Below, one piece after another: positions 6,712 through 14,439 of a stretch of 15,719 bases of DNA (its first letter is position 1; each line of letters begins with the position of its first letter). A program made the translations under genes and the position numbers. Below the pieces are notes generated by a model. The model was not told the DNA's origin and made no database searches. It saw only the letters and a program-made list of their open reading frames with translations. The stretch spans positions 1-15,719 of the forward strand of contig CAYNGH010000073.1 of assembly GCA_964396845.1 (NCBI GenBank). The letters are read 5' to 3'. This DNA comes from CAYNGH01 sp964396845 (GTDB taxonomy: Bacteria; Vulcanimicrobiota; JAJTBE01; CAYNGH01).

Positions 6712-7374
6712 TCAGGCTTCTTCGGTCTGGTTTATGGATTTTTCAATTTTTCTCTTGACTCTCTGAAGGGCATTGTCGATGGACTTGGTGTTGCGGCAAA
6801 GCTGATCCGCGGTTTCCTGATAAGATTTTCCTTCAAGGTAGCACTGCAGGACATCTGCTTCCAGGGGTGAGAGATTTTTCTGGATCTTGTCCCTCAAGTC
6901 ATCGGAAAGCTCTGCACTGATAAATATCTCCTCGGGGTCAACCACCTTGCTTCCGGTCAGGACATCCAGCATGGTTCTGCCGGAGTCTTCGTCATAGATG
7001 GGTTTATTGAGGGATATGTATGAATTCAGGGGGATGTGCTTCTGCCGGGTTGCAGTTTTTACTGCGGTGATAACCTGCCGGGTGATGCACAGGTTGGCAA
7101 AGGCGGAAAAAGAACACATCTTGTCAGCCCGGTAGTCCCGGATAGACTTGTATAGCCCGATCATTCCCTCCTGAAGTATGTCTTCCCGATCCGCTCCCAC
7201 CAGGAAGAAGGAACGTGCCTTCACGTGGATGAGATTGCGGTATTTGTTGATTAGGTACTCGGTTGCCAGTTCGTCGCCGTTCTTTGCAAGCTTGACGATC
7301 TCTTCGTCAGATTCTCTCTGCAGGTTTGCCATGTAGTTGTTTGCCAGCTTTAACAATTGAAAACCCCTTTTCAT
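6712..7374 (-). CDS. sigH: RNA polymerase sigma factor, SigH/Spo0H type
   Basis: This 220-residue sigma-70 family protein lacks region 1 and most of region 3. Region 2 covers about 38-125: KYRNLIHVKARSF, the core-binding and -10 segment DREDILQEGMIGLYKSIRDY, and FSAFANLCITRQVITAVKTA. Region 4 covers about 168-215: LSPLEADVLQCYLEGKSYQETADQL and the helix-turn-helix NTKSIDNALQRVKRKI. This pattern is typical of Spo0H/SigH, which directs early sporulation or competence genes in Bacillota, and related roles elsewhere. The ATG at 7374 has GGAGG with a short 3-base spacer. AAGGGG stands 7 bases before an in-frame TTG at codon 7, which could be the real start. It is single, with its own promoter and terminator. 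In most Bacillota sigH lies beside rlmB, secE and nusG, so this place is unusual. Confidence 0.9.
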   Translation of the reverse strand: MKRGFQLLKLANNYMANLQRESDEEIVKLAKNGDELATEYLINKYRNLIHVKARSFFLVGADREDILQEGMIGLYKSIRDYRADKMCSFSAFANLCITRQVITAVKTATRQKHIPLNSYISLNKPIYDEDSGRTMLDVLTGSKVVDPEEIFISAELSDDLRDKIQKNLSPLEADVLQCYLEGKSYQETADQLCRNTKSIDNALQRVKRKIEKSINQTEEA

Positions 7375-7640
7375 GTTCCTCCGTCGGTCCTGGATGACCC
7401 CGGGAGGATGGATTTTTGCGGATAACCCCGGGTATCATACCCGCAAGCTGTAGGCCATCCAATTTTGGCAGTGAACTATTCGGCCTGTTTTGCCCGATGC
7501 TTTGCCAGATGCCTCCCCCCTGCACCTCTGCTCAGCACTTCCAATTCCGGCCAGGTCATTGCCCGGTGAGGCCAGAAAAACCTTGGAATCAAGCCGTTTA
7601 ACCCTGTAATATATATTTAGTGTTATATATACATTATTTA
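7375..7640 (-). other. Long 5' leader of sigH, non-coding with a possible hairpin
   Basis: About 265 bases lie between the promoter and the sigH start. No convincing gene is seen on either strand. A hairpin that forms better in minus-strand RNA, because one pair is G-U, spans 7446-7416: UUGCGGGUA pairs with UAUCCGCAA over 9 bp around a 13-base loop. Two 13-base direct repeats with one mismatch (GGATGACCCCGGG at 7392-7404 and GGATAACCCCGGG at 7420-7432, plus-strand reading) lie near the start codon. I do not recognise a known riboswitch. Confidence 0.4.
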
Positions 7641-7645
7641 AAGAA

Positions 7646-7674
7646 ACTTTACAGGATTTTCAAAAGTTTGTCAA
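7646..7674 (-). promoter_or_regulatory. SigA-type promoter for sigH
   Basis: On the minus strand TTGACA (7674-7669) is separated by exactly 17 bases from TAAAGT (7651-7646). The -35 is perfect and the -10 matches 4 of 6. The direction and the AT-rich downstream DNA fit transcription of sigH, with a start near 7639. Confidence 0.7.
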
Positions 7675-7848
7675 GGGGGATATGTCAATATTTATGAATT
7701 AATTGTTGCGAACCGCGATATATGGGGCTTGATGGAGATTGCCTGCATGGTTGTACATGGCTTTTGAGTTGAATCATTTTACATGAAATTAAAAAACATG
7801 TTAACAACAACTCCATGCATGGATTCCTGGAAACATTCTGGGGAATGA
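7675..7848. other. trpA-sigH intergenic stretch without a gene
   Basis: This is AT-rich DNA after the trpA stop. No coding frame with a ribosome binding site and no GC-rich hairpin with a T-run were seen, so the trp operon end is not marked by an obvious intrinsic terminator. A perfect 12-base palindrome, TCCATGCATGGA, lies at 7812-7823. The related TGCATGG..TTGT at 7743-7753 makes a weak long-range inverted repeat with it. Confidence 0.5.
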
Positions 7849-8652
7849 TTATTTTTTGATTCTGGTGCCTTCCTTCAGGAGAGTCGCCAGCTGTCTGACC
7901 CTTCGTATGGCATCCGGGATGTCTTTTGCCTTCTCGATGGCCCTCTCGAAAGCGCTCCCAACAATTACCCCGTCGGCGAAAGCACATATCTCCCGGACCT
8001 GCCCGGGGTTATTGATGCCGAATCCCACGCACAGGGGGATCGTGTTACGTCCTCGGATTATTGTGACAAAATCTTTCAATTGCTCAGGATCCGGTTTGCC
8101 GCTTCCTGTAACTCCTGTCATGGAAACCACATAAACAAACCCTCGGGCCGATTCAAGTATTGATTCTGCTCTTTTACGGGGAGATGTGGGAGCTATAAGG
8201 CGGATCAGAAACAGTTTGTCGCCGGGCCATAAGTCCGTCAATTCCGGGGATTCCTCAGGGGGAAGATCCACCGCCAGGACTCCGTCGGCACCGGCTGTTA
8301 CTGCATTTTGATAAAACCTGTCACCTCCCATCTTGAGAATGGGATTATAGTAACTGAATATTATGATGGGCACCTGCGAGAATCCCCGGATTTCTGCAGT
8401 CATCTCAAGGACTTTTTCAAGGTTCATCCCCCGGCCCAAGGCTCTGGCAGAAGAACGTTGTATCACCGGGCCGTCGGCGGTGGGATCGGAAAATGGGACT
8501 CCCATCTCCAAGATATCGATTCCCCCATCAATCATTCCCCGGATGATTTCAAGGGAGCTTTCCCGGTGGGGGTCCCCGGCGGTGATGAACCCCACAAGAG
8601 CCTTTTCACCCAGGGATCTCAGCCGGGCAAATGTTGAATCAATCCTGTTCAT
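7849..8652 (-). CDS. trpA: Tryptophan synthase alpha chain
   Basis: TrpA cleaves indole-3-glycerol phosphate to indole and glyceraldehyde 3-phosphate; indole is channelled to TrpB. The protein has 267 residues, normal for this TIM-barrel family. The catalytic acids E49 (DILEMGVPFSDP) and D60 (TADGPVIQ) fall at the same numbers as in the Salmonella enzyme. Also visible are ITAGDP near 23-28, VVSMTGVTGSG with the flexible active-site loop, CVGFGI and GVIVGSAF for phosphate binding. The frame stays open 36 codons further upstream, but the ATG at 8652 is preferred: AAAGGAG lies 7 bases before it and the protein then starts with the usual MxRI..F..L. Its start overlaps the end of trpB by 14 bases, so translation is coupled. 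It is the last gene of the operon. Confidence 0.97.
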   Translation of the reverse strand: MNRIDSTFARLRSLGEKALVGFITAGDPHRESSLEIIRGMIDGGIDILEMGVPFSDPTADGPVIQRSSARALGRGMNLEKVLEMTAEIRGFSQVPIIIFSYYNPILKMGGDRFYQNAVTAGADGVLAVDLPPEESPELTDLWPGDKLFLIRLIAPTSPRKRAESILESARGFVYVVSMTGVTGSGKPDPEQLKDFVTIIRGRNTIPLCVGFGINNPGQVREICAFADGVIVGSAFERAIEKAKDIPDAIRRVRQLATLLKEGTRIKK

Positions 8653-9850
8653 TCCTCTTCTCCTTTGAAGACAGATACCCGGTGACAATTTCCATATCCT
8701 TGTCGCCTCTTCCCGACAGGCATACAAGAATCGGGCCGGAATCGGGCTGGCGGGCTTCAATCATTGCCTGGGCCAGGGCATGGGAACTCTCCAGGGCGGG
8801 GATAATGCCCTCTGTGACTGTCAGAGAAAGAAAAGCTTCCACTGCCTGGTGATCATCAATCGAAACATACCGGGCTCGGCCTGAATCTTTCAGATAGGAA
8901 TGTTCCGGCCCCACTCCGGGATAGTCAAGGCCTGCGGAGATGGAATGGGCTTCCCGGATCTGGCCGTTTTCGTTCTGAAGGACATAGGACTTGGCCCCAT
9001 GGAGGACCCCCACGGAACCCAGTCCCAGGGTGGATGCATGTTTTCCCGTTTCGATTCCCAGTCCGGCACTTTCCACACCGATAAGATCCACAGGATCATC
9101 CCGGAAGGCATGGAATATCCCCATGGCATTGCTTCCTCCGCCGACACAGGCAATAACCTTTGCCGGGAGTCTGCCTTCTGCTTCCAGAATTTGTGCCCGG
9201 GCTTCAATCCCAATTATCTTCTGGAATTCTCTTACCATGAGGGGATATGGATGCGGGCCTGCTACGGAGCCGATGACATAAAAAGTATCCCGGACTCTGG
9301 CAACCCAGTGTCGCATTGCTTCGTTCATGGCATCCTTAAGGGTCCCGGAGCCTGATTCCACCGGCACCACCTCTGCTCCCAACAGTTTCATTCTTTGGAC
9401 ATTGGGAGCCTGACGTTGAACATCCAGAATTCCCATAAAGACTGTGCATTCCATCCCGAACAGGGCTGCCGCGGTGGCAGTGGCAACACCATGCTGGCCG
9501 GCACCGGTTTCGGCGATGACCCGACTTTTCCCCATCCACCGGGCCAGCAGAACCTGCCCCAGGGTGTTGTTAATTTTGTGGGCTCCGGTATGGAGCAGGT
9601 CTTCCCGCTTGAGATATACAGGAGTATCCGGGGAGATGACACTGAAACGGCAGGTCTTGTACAGGGAGGTGGGCCTGCCGGCATAATTTCTCTGAAGCTT
9701 AACAAGCTCACGGTTGAATTCTTTCTTGTCCCGGTGGGCCATATAAGCCTGCTCCAGCTCTAAGAGGCAGGGCATCAGGGTTTCCGATGCATATCTTCCG
9801 CCGTAGGGGCCAAAGTGGCCTCTCTTGTCGGGGAGGTTATACATTGTCAC
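8639..9850 (-). CDS. trpB: Tryptophan synthase beta chain
   Basis: TrpB is the PLP enzyme that joins indole and L-serine to make tryptophan in the alpha2-beta2 complex. The protein has 403 residues from GTG, typical for TrpB1. Visible motifs are GPYGGRY near the N-terminus, the PLP lysine K92 in HTGAHKINNTLGQ, the catalytic E114 in AETGAGQHG, the phosphate-binding GGGSNAMG, GVGPEHSYL of the COMM region, and SGRGDKD at the end. The start is probably the GTG at 9850: AAGGAGG is 5 bases upstream, and the GTGA overlaps the trpF stop. An ATG two codons on (9844) is the alternative, with 11-base spacing. It overlaps trpA at its 3' end. Confidence 0.97.
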   Translation of the reverse strand: MTMYNLPDKRGHFGPYGGRYASETLMPCLLELEQAYMAHRDKKEFNRELVKLQRNYAGRPTSLYKTCRFSVISPDTPVYLKREDLLHTGAHKINNTLGQVLLARWMGKSRVIAETGAGQHGVATATAAALFGMECTVFMGILDVQRQAPNVQRMKLLGAEVVPVESGSGTLKDAMNEAMRHWVARVRDTFYVIGSVAGPHPYPLMVREFQKIIGIEARAQILEAEGRLPAKVIACVGGGSNAMGIFHAFRDDPVDLIGVESAGLGIETGKHASTLGLGSVGVLHGAKSYVLQNENGQIREAHSISAGLDYPGVGPEHSYLKDSGRARYVSIDDHQAVEAFLSLTVTEGIIPALESSHALAQAMIEARQPDSGPILVCLSGRGDKDMEIVTGYLSSKEKRNEQD

Positions 9851-10509
9851 AGGAACCTCCTTATCTCCAGCGGTGGCTGTTCACCTCTTACTTTTTCAAT
9901 GAACCGCCGGACCAGATCCATGTCTTTTATCCCCGGTGATTCCTCCACGCCACTGCTGACATCCACCCCCCATGGATTTGCCATGGCGATGGCATCTTGT
10001 ATGTTGTCGGGATTGAGTCCCCCTGCCAGTATTAGGGGAGCAGGCCAAGGGTGGCTCTTTGCCCGGCTCCAGTCCCAGCTTATGCCTGTGCCTCCCGGGA
10101 GATGCTTCCCCGGGGATTCTGCCAGAAAGCCGTTGGCGGGATAAAGGGGAGCATCATCAAAAGAAGGTTTTCTGTTGTTAAAGAGGGCTTTTATCACCTT
10201 CAGTCCGCGTCTTTTAACAAACTCAACATCCTGGGGTTTTTCGACACCGTGGAGCTGTACTGTTCCGATGCCGATGGCGCAGGCAAAATCAGCTGCCACC
10301 CGAGGGTCTTCATTGGAAAAAACTCCCACACAGGCTGCCATCCCTGCAACTGCCTGAACAATGTGTCTGGCCCGTTCCATGTTGACATATCGGGGGCTGT
10401 CAATGCAGAGCACCACTCCCAGGGCATCGGCCCCGGCCTCAACGCATTCCCATGCCTGCCGGGGACAGGTGATACCGCAAATTTTTATTTTTATATGATT
10501 CTTTTTCAT
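9847..10509 (-). CDS. trpF: Phosphoribosylanthranilate isomerase
   Basis: TrpF performs the Amadori rearrangement of N-(5'-phosphoribosyl)anthranilate to CdRP, the third step from chorismate. The protein has 220 residues, slightly longer than usual because of a C-terminal extension after the last helix. KICGIT (catalytic base C11), SPRYV, VGVFSN, VQLHG, PGGTGISWDW, LAGGLNPDN and VDVSSGVE are all present and in order. The general acid is normally Asp in an 'LLD' strand end before GGTG; here the strand reads GFLAES, so Glu131 seems to stand in its place. The ATG comes 3 bases after the trpC stop, with GGAGG 9 bases upstream. Its stop overlaps the trpB start (GTGA). Identity is sure; the substitution is an unaligned reading. 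Confidence 0.95.
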   Translation of the reverse strand: MKKNHIKIKICGITCPRQAWECVEAGADALGVVLCIDSPRYVNMERARHIVQAVAGMAACVGVFSNEDPRVAADFACAIGIGTVQLHGVEKPQDVEFVKRRGLKVIKALFNNRKPSFDDAPLYPANGFLAESPGKHLPGGTGISWDWSRAKSHPWPAPLILAGGLNPDNIQDAIAMANPWGVDVSSGVEESPGIKDMDLVRRFIEKVRGEQPPLEIRRFL

Positions 10510-10512
10510 AAA

Positions 10513-11322
10513 TCAGCTCCTCCCCAGCAACTGCTTCAGCCGGTCTGCAGGATCCCTTGATGATGCAAGGTTTTCACCAATGAGGAAATTGTAAACCCCG
10601 GCATTTTTTACCTTCAACAAATCAGCCCTGCAATGAAAACCGCTTTCGCTGACCAGTATCATCTGATTTTCTTTAACCAGGGCAAGGTTTAGGGTAGTTT
10701 CAAGGTTCACCTGGAAGTCTGCCAGATTCCTGTTGTTTATTCCCACAAGTCTGGCCCCGCATCTTCCGGCAATTTCCATTTCATCTTTGTTATGAACCTC
10801 CACCAGGGGATTCATTTCAAGGCTGTGACACAGGGTTATCAATTCCCGAAGGGTTTCTTCTTTCAGGATGGCGGTGATGAGCAGTACTCCGTCGGCCCCC
10901 AGGTAGCGGGACTGGTAAAGCTGATAAGGATCAAAGATAAAATCCTTGCGCAGTACCGGCAGGGGGACTGTGTCTTTTACCTGCCTGATGAACCGGGGAT
11001 CGCCCAGGAAATGATCCACCTCGGTGAGCACTGATATACTGCAGGCACCGCCGTCATAATAAGCCTCGGCGGTTTTTGCCGGGTCAAGGTTCATGTTTAT
11101 GGCTCCCCGGGATGGAGAAGCCCGCTTGATCTCGGCAATAATATTCATCCCCTGGGGGCCGGGTTTTGACAGAATATCAGAAAGGGCTCTTTGCCCGGTG
11201 GTTTTTGCCGACATAGACTGCATTTCTCCGGGAGGAATCCTTTGTATATCCCGGGATAGCTCCTGCTTTTTTTTAATCAGGATTTTTTTTAAAATCCCAG
11301 GTATTTCGCATATCGGCTTCAT
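10513..11322 (-). CDS. trpC: Indole-3-glycerol phosphate synthase
   Basis: TrpC closes the indole ring: CdRP is decarboxylated and dehydrated to indole-3-glycerol phosphate. The protein has 269 residues with the expected TIM-barrel motifs: IIAEIKRASPSRG (E64, K66), SVLTEVDHFLG, VLRKDFIFDPYQ (K126), GADGVLLI, LVEVHNKDE, GINNRNL and VSESG. It is a stand-alone enzyme, not fused to trpF as in enterobacteria. The ATG follows the trpD TGA directly with no spacing; AGGGAG lies 9 bases upstream. The N-terminal helix (about 1-50) is complete. Nothing in the sequence suggests loss of function. Confidence 0.97.
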   Translation of the reverse strand: MKPICEIPGILKKILIKKKQELSRDIQRIPPGEMQSMSAKTTGQRALSDILSKPGPQGMNIIAEIKRASPSRGAINMNLDPAKTAEAYYDGGACSISVLTEVDHFLGDPRFIRQVKDTVPLPVLRKDFIFDPYQLYQSRYLGADGVLLITAILKEETLRELITLCHSLEMNPLVEVHNKDEMEIAGRCGARLVGINNRNLADFQVNLETTLNLALVKENQMILVSESGFHCRADLLKVKNAGVYNFLIGENLASSRDPADRLKQLLGRS

Positions 11323-12339
11323 TCAGCTATTCTCCCTGAGGTATCGGGTCATATCCTGAAGTTTTCTCATTGCTCTGCCCTGGTCGATGGATTCTTCCGC
11401 CATTTTTATGCCGTCGGAGAAATTTTTCGCCATACCCGCCACCATAAGAGCTCCTGCCGTGTTGACTGTCACCACATCCCGGCATGGGCCTAACTTTCCT
11501 TCCAGGACGTCCATGGTATTTCGGGCATTATCCGGGGGATCGCCTCCCTTGATTTCCCATGGTTCTGCCCTGCGTCCTGTGAGCTGTTCCGGGGTGACTT
11601 CATAGGTGGTGATCAGGCCCTCCCTGAGCCGGGAAATCCTTGTAGGCCCGCAGATGGATATTTCATCAAGCCCTTCCATCCCATGAACCACAAGGCAGTG
11701 CCGGGAGCCAAGCTCCCTCAGGGTCTGGGCAAATAGCTGGGTGAGAACCGGATCATAAACTCCCAGGAGCTGGCAGTTGGCCCCGGCAGGGTTTATAAGA
11801 GGCCCCAGCATGTTAAAAATTGACCGGAACCCTGTTTCCCGCCGGGGGCCTGCGGCATGCTTCATGGCCTTGTGATAAAGAGGAGCAAACAGGAAGCCGA
11901 TTCCCACCTGTTCAACCACTTCTTCGGTCACCTCGGGGTCCACATTGACGGGAACTCCCAGCTCCTCCAGCAGGTCGGCACTGCCACATCGGCTGGAAAC
12001 CGAACGGTTGCCATGCTTGGCGACGGTCACCCCGCATCCCGCCACAACAAAGGCAGCGGTGGTGGATATGTTGAATGTGTCGGCCCCGTCGCCTCCGGTA
12101 CCGCAAGTGTCAACTACGGTCCCTGAAGTGGTGTTGATTCTCCGGGCCCTTCGACGGAGGGTCAGGGCACTGCCGGTCACCTCGGAAAAGGTTTCTCCCT
12201 TGCAGGCAAGGGCCGCCAGGAAAGCACCCACCTGGGCACTGGTACAGTTGCCGGACATTATCTCTTCCATCACTCCGGAAGCCTCGTCCTGATGAAGATC
12301 CTGCCTTGCAATGAGTTTTTTTAATATTTCCTTAATCAT
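11323..12339 (-). CDS. trpD: Anthranilate phosphoribosyltransferase
   Basis: TrpD transfers the phosphoribosyl group of PRPP to anthranilate. The protein has 338 residues, the usual length, with a helical N-terminal domain and a nucleoside phosphorylase class III-like C-terminal domain. Visible motifs are the PRPP/diphosphate loop DTCGTGGDGADTFNIST (77-93), KHGNRSVSSRCGSADLLE (108-125), the FLFAPLYHKAMKHA anthranilate-tunnel region, and LGPLINPA. It is not fused to trpG. The ATG overlaps the trpG stop by 8 bases (ATGATTAA), with a purine-rich GGAAGGAAAA binding site before it, which implies coupled translation. Confidence 0.97.
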   Translation of the reverse strand: MIKEILKKLIARQDLHQDEASGVMEEIMSGNCTSAQVGAFLAALACKGETFSEVTGSALTLRRRARRINTTSGTVVDTCGTGGDGADTFNISTTAAFVVAGCGVTVAKHGNRSVSSRCGSADLLEELGVPVNVDPEVTEEVVEQVGIGFLFAPLYHKAMKHAAGPRRETGFRSIFNMLGPLINPAGANCQLLGVYDPVLTQLFAQTLRELGSRHCLVVHGMEGLDEISICGPTRISRLREGLITTYEVTPEQLTGRRAEPWEIKGGDPPDNARNTMDVLEGKLGPCRDVVTVNTAGALMVAGMAKNFSDGIKMAEESIDQGRAMRKLQDMTRYLRENS

Positions 12340-12925
12340 CTTTTCCTTCCCCGGTTATATTCATTGTCCTTATAAAATTTCTCAGGAGTCTTTTGCCCAC
12401 CCTTGTCATTATGGATTCAGGATGAAACTGGATCCCTTCGGTGGGATGAGTCTGGTGACGGATTCCCATAATCTCGCCGTCCTGGGATGTGGCACTGACT
12501 GTCAGTTGCCGGGGAAGGCTTTCGCTGTCCACCGACAGGGAATGATAACGCATGGCTTCAAAGGGGTTGGGCAGTCCCTGAAAAACTCCTTTGCCATCGT
12601 GACTGATCATGGATGTCTTGCCATGCATTATGCTCCTGGCCCTGAGAATTTTCCCCCCGAATGCTCCTGCGATGGCCTGGTGCCCCAGACAGACACCCAG
12701 GATAGGCAGTCTGCCGGAATACTCCCTGATAATTTCAATGCAGACCCCTGCATCCTGAGGCTTTCCAGGGCCGGGAGATATGACTATGCCGTCGGGGGCA
12801 ATCCTGTTGATTTCGCCGGGCCTGATCTGGTCATTACGGATTACCATAACCTTCTGGTCCAGCATCATCAGATATTGAACCAGGTTGTAGGTAAAAGAAT
12901 CGTAATTGTCAATCATCAGGATCAT
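12332..12925 (-). CDS. trpG: Anthranilate synthase component II, glutamine amidotransferase
   Basis: TrpG releases ammonia from glutamine for anthranilate synthase (TrpE) and may also serve p-aminobenzoate synthase. The protein has 197 residues and is a class I amidotransferase. The catalytic triad is visible: C79 in GVCLGHQAI, and H168 and E170 in GIQFHPESIMT. The N-terminal MIDNYDSFTYNLVQ and the PGPGKPQDAG loop are typical. The frame is open 7 codons further upstream inside trpE, but the ATG at 12925 is preferred. GGGGAGGTG lies just upstream, and this ATG overlaps the trpE stop as ATGA, the classic sign of coupling between two subunits of one complex. Confidence 0.97.
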   Translation of the reverse strand: MILMIDNYDSFTYNLVQYLMMLDQKVMVIRNDQIRPGEINRIAPDGIVISPGPGKPQDAGVCIEIIREYSGRLPILGVCLGHQAIAGAFGGKILRARSIMHGKTSMISHDGKGVFQGLPNPFEAMRYHSLSVDSESLPRQLTVSATSQDGEIMGIRHQTHPTEGIQFHPESIMTRVGKRLLRNFIRTMNITGEGKDD

Positions 12926-14439
12926 GGGGACACCTCCCCGTTGCATCCTTGAGTTAAGCCGGGATTTATTCCGGTAACCATGGACAGGGTTTTCTGCAGA
13001 GCCATGGCCTTGTTTATGGTTTCCTGCCTTTCCCTTTCGGGATCCGAGTCCGCCACGATTCCTGCCCCTGCCTGGATTGTGAAATGATCCCGCTCCACCT
13101 GGGCGGTTCGTATGGTTATAGCCATATCCATATTCCCATCGAATGATATGTATCCCACTGCTCCCCCATAAGGCCCCCGGGGCTCCTTCTCCAACCCGGC
13201 GATTATCTCCATTGCCCGGATTTTTGGGGCTCCTGTCAGGGTTCCTGCGGGAAAGGCTGACCGGAAGAGATCCCAGCAGTCGAGATCCCTTCGAAGGTTG
13301 CAGTTGATGTTGGAGGTCAGATGCATCACATGGGAATACTTTTCCACCATCATGAGGTCCGTCACCTGAACAGTTCCCGTATCGGCAACCTTCCCCAGAT
13401 CGTTTCGCCCGAGATCCACCAGCATCAAATGCTCTGCCCTTTCCTTGGGATCCGATAAAAGCTCCTCCGCCAGCAGTTGATCTTCCCGGGGGGTTATTCC
13501 CCGGGGCCGGGTGCCTGCAATGGGCCGCAGGGTAGCCACTCCCCCCTCCAGCCTCACCATGGTTTCCGGGGATGACCCCACCAGTACCGGCCCGCCGATT
13601 TTTATGAAAAACATGTATGGCGATGGATTGACATAGCGCATGACTCGGTAGAGCATCCAGGGATCAACGGGATGGTTGCAACGGAAAGGTTGAGAATAAA
13701 CCCCCTGTATGATATCCCCTGTCAGGATATGTTCCCTGACTCTGGACACATCTTCCCGGAATCTCTCCGGCGGGGTAACGGTTTCCAGCTCCAGGTTATC
13801 TCCCGGCGCAATGGGTTGGTAATCGGCATTATCACGGATTTTACTGTACAGCCCTTGAAGTTTTGAGGCTCCTTTGTCATAAGCCCTGCCGGGATCCTGA
13901 TTATCCCCGACAAAGACAAGCTCCGTCAGGGTAAGCACATGGCGAAGGTTGTCAAAGATCAGCAGGTTGCCGGTTATGATGAACCGGGCCATGGGCTTAT
14001 CTGATGGCCAGTGGTGAGGGATGGCCTCGAAAAATGATGCCGATTCATAGTTGAAATATCCCACTGCGCCACCCCGGAAACGGGGGAGCCGGGTTTGTGG
14101 CACCGGCTTGTAACGGGACATCAGCTTCCGCATCACCGGCAGAGGATCTCCCTGGTGGGGGATCCTGCGGACATGATCCCCCAGGGTCACTTCAACCCGG
14201 TTGTCATAAATTTCGATGAGTTCTCTGGCCTTTGTCCCCATAAAACTGTAACGGCCCCAGCGTTCCCCGCCTTCGACGCTCTCCAGCAGGAACAGGGGAG
14301 TGTCATCCTTCAGGAACCGGGCCAGGTTCTCTACAGGAGTCACGGTGTCCCCCAGGATCTCCATGCACAGTGGAATGACATTGCCCTTCCGGGCCATTTG
14401 AATGAATTCATCCCGGCAGGGATATATGTCAATCAACAT
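12922..14439 (-). CDS. trpE: Anthranilate synthase component I
   Basis: TrpE makes anthranilate from chorismate and ammonia (from TrpG) and is the committed step of the pathway. The protein has 505 residues. The tryptophan feedback site LLES is at 51-54, followed by VEGGERWGRYSFMG, so the enzyme should be inhibited by tryptophan. The chorismate-binding domain has YSQPFRC, PSPYMFFI, GSSPETMVRL, RPIAGTRPRG, LMLVDLGRNDLGKV, FPAGTLTGAPKIRAMEII, PYGGAVGY and the C-terminal ADSDPERERQET. These include the tryptophan-type features that separate it from PabB. The ATG lies inside the end of aroF (11-base overlap), with GGGGAGG and AAAGGA upstream. Confidence 0.97.
   Translation of the reverse strand: MLIDIYPCRDEFIQMARKGNVIPLCMEILGDTVTPVENLARFLKDDTPLFLLESVEGGERWGRYSFMGTKARELIEIYDNRVEVTLGDHVRRIPHQGDPLPVMRKLMSRYKPVPQTRLPRFRGGAVGYFNYESASFFEAIPHHWPSDKPMARFIITGNLLIFDNLRHVLTLTELVFVGDNQDPGRAYDKGASKLQGLYSKIRDNADYQPIAPGDNLELETVTPPERFREDVSRVREHILTGDIIQGVYSQPFRCNHPVDPWMLYRVMRYVNPSPYMFFIKIGGPVLVGSSPETMVRLEGGVATLRPIAGTRPRGITPREDQLLAEELLSDPKERAEHLMLVDLGRNDLGKVADTGTVQVTDLMMVEKYSHVMHLTSNINCNLRRDLDCWDLFRSAFPAGTLTGAPKIRAMEIIAGLEKEPRGPYGGAVGYISFDGNMDMAITIRTAQVERDHFTIQAGAGIVADSDPERERQETINKAMALQKTLSMVTGINPGLTQGCNGEVSP

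Noticed and set aside
7307..7525. 72-codon minus-strand frame in the sigH leader
   Set aside because: It has no recognisable domain and runs into sigH in another frame; its composition looks like translated non-coding DNA.
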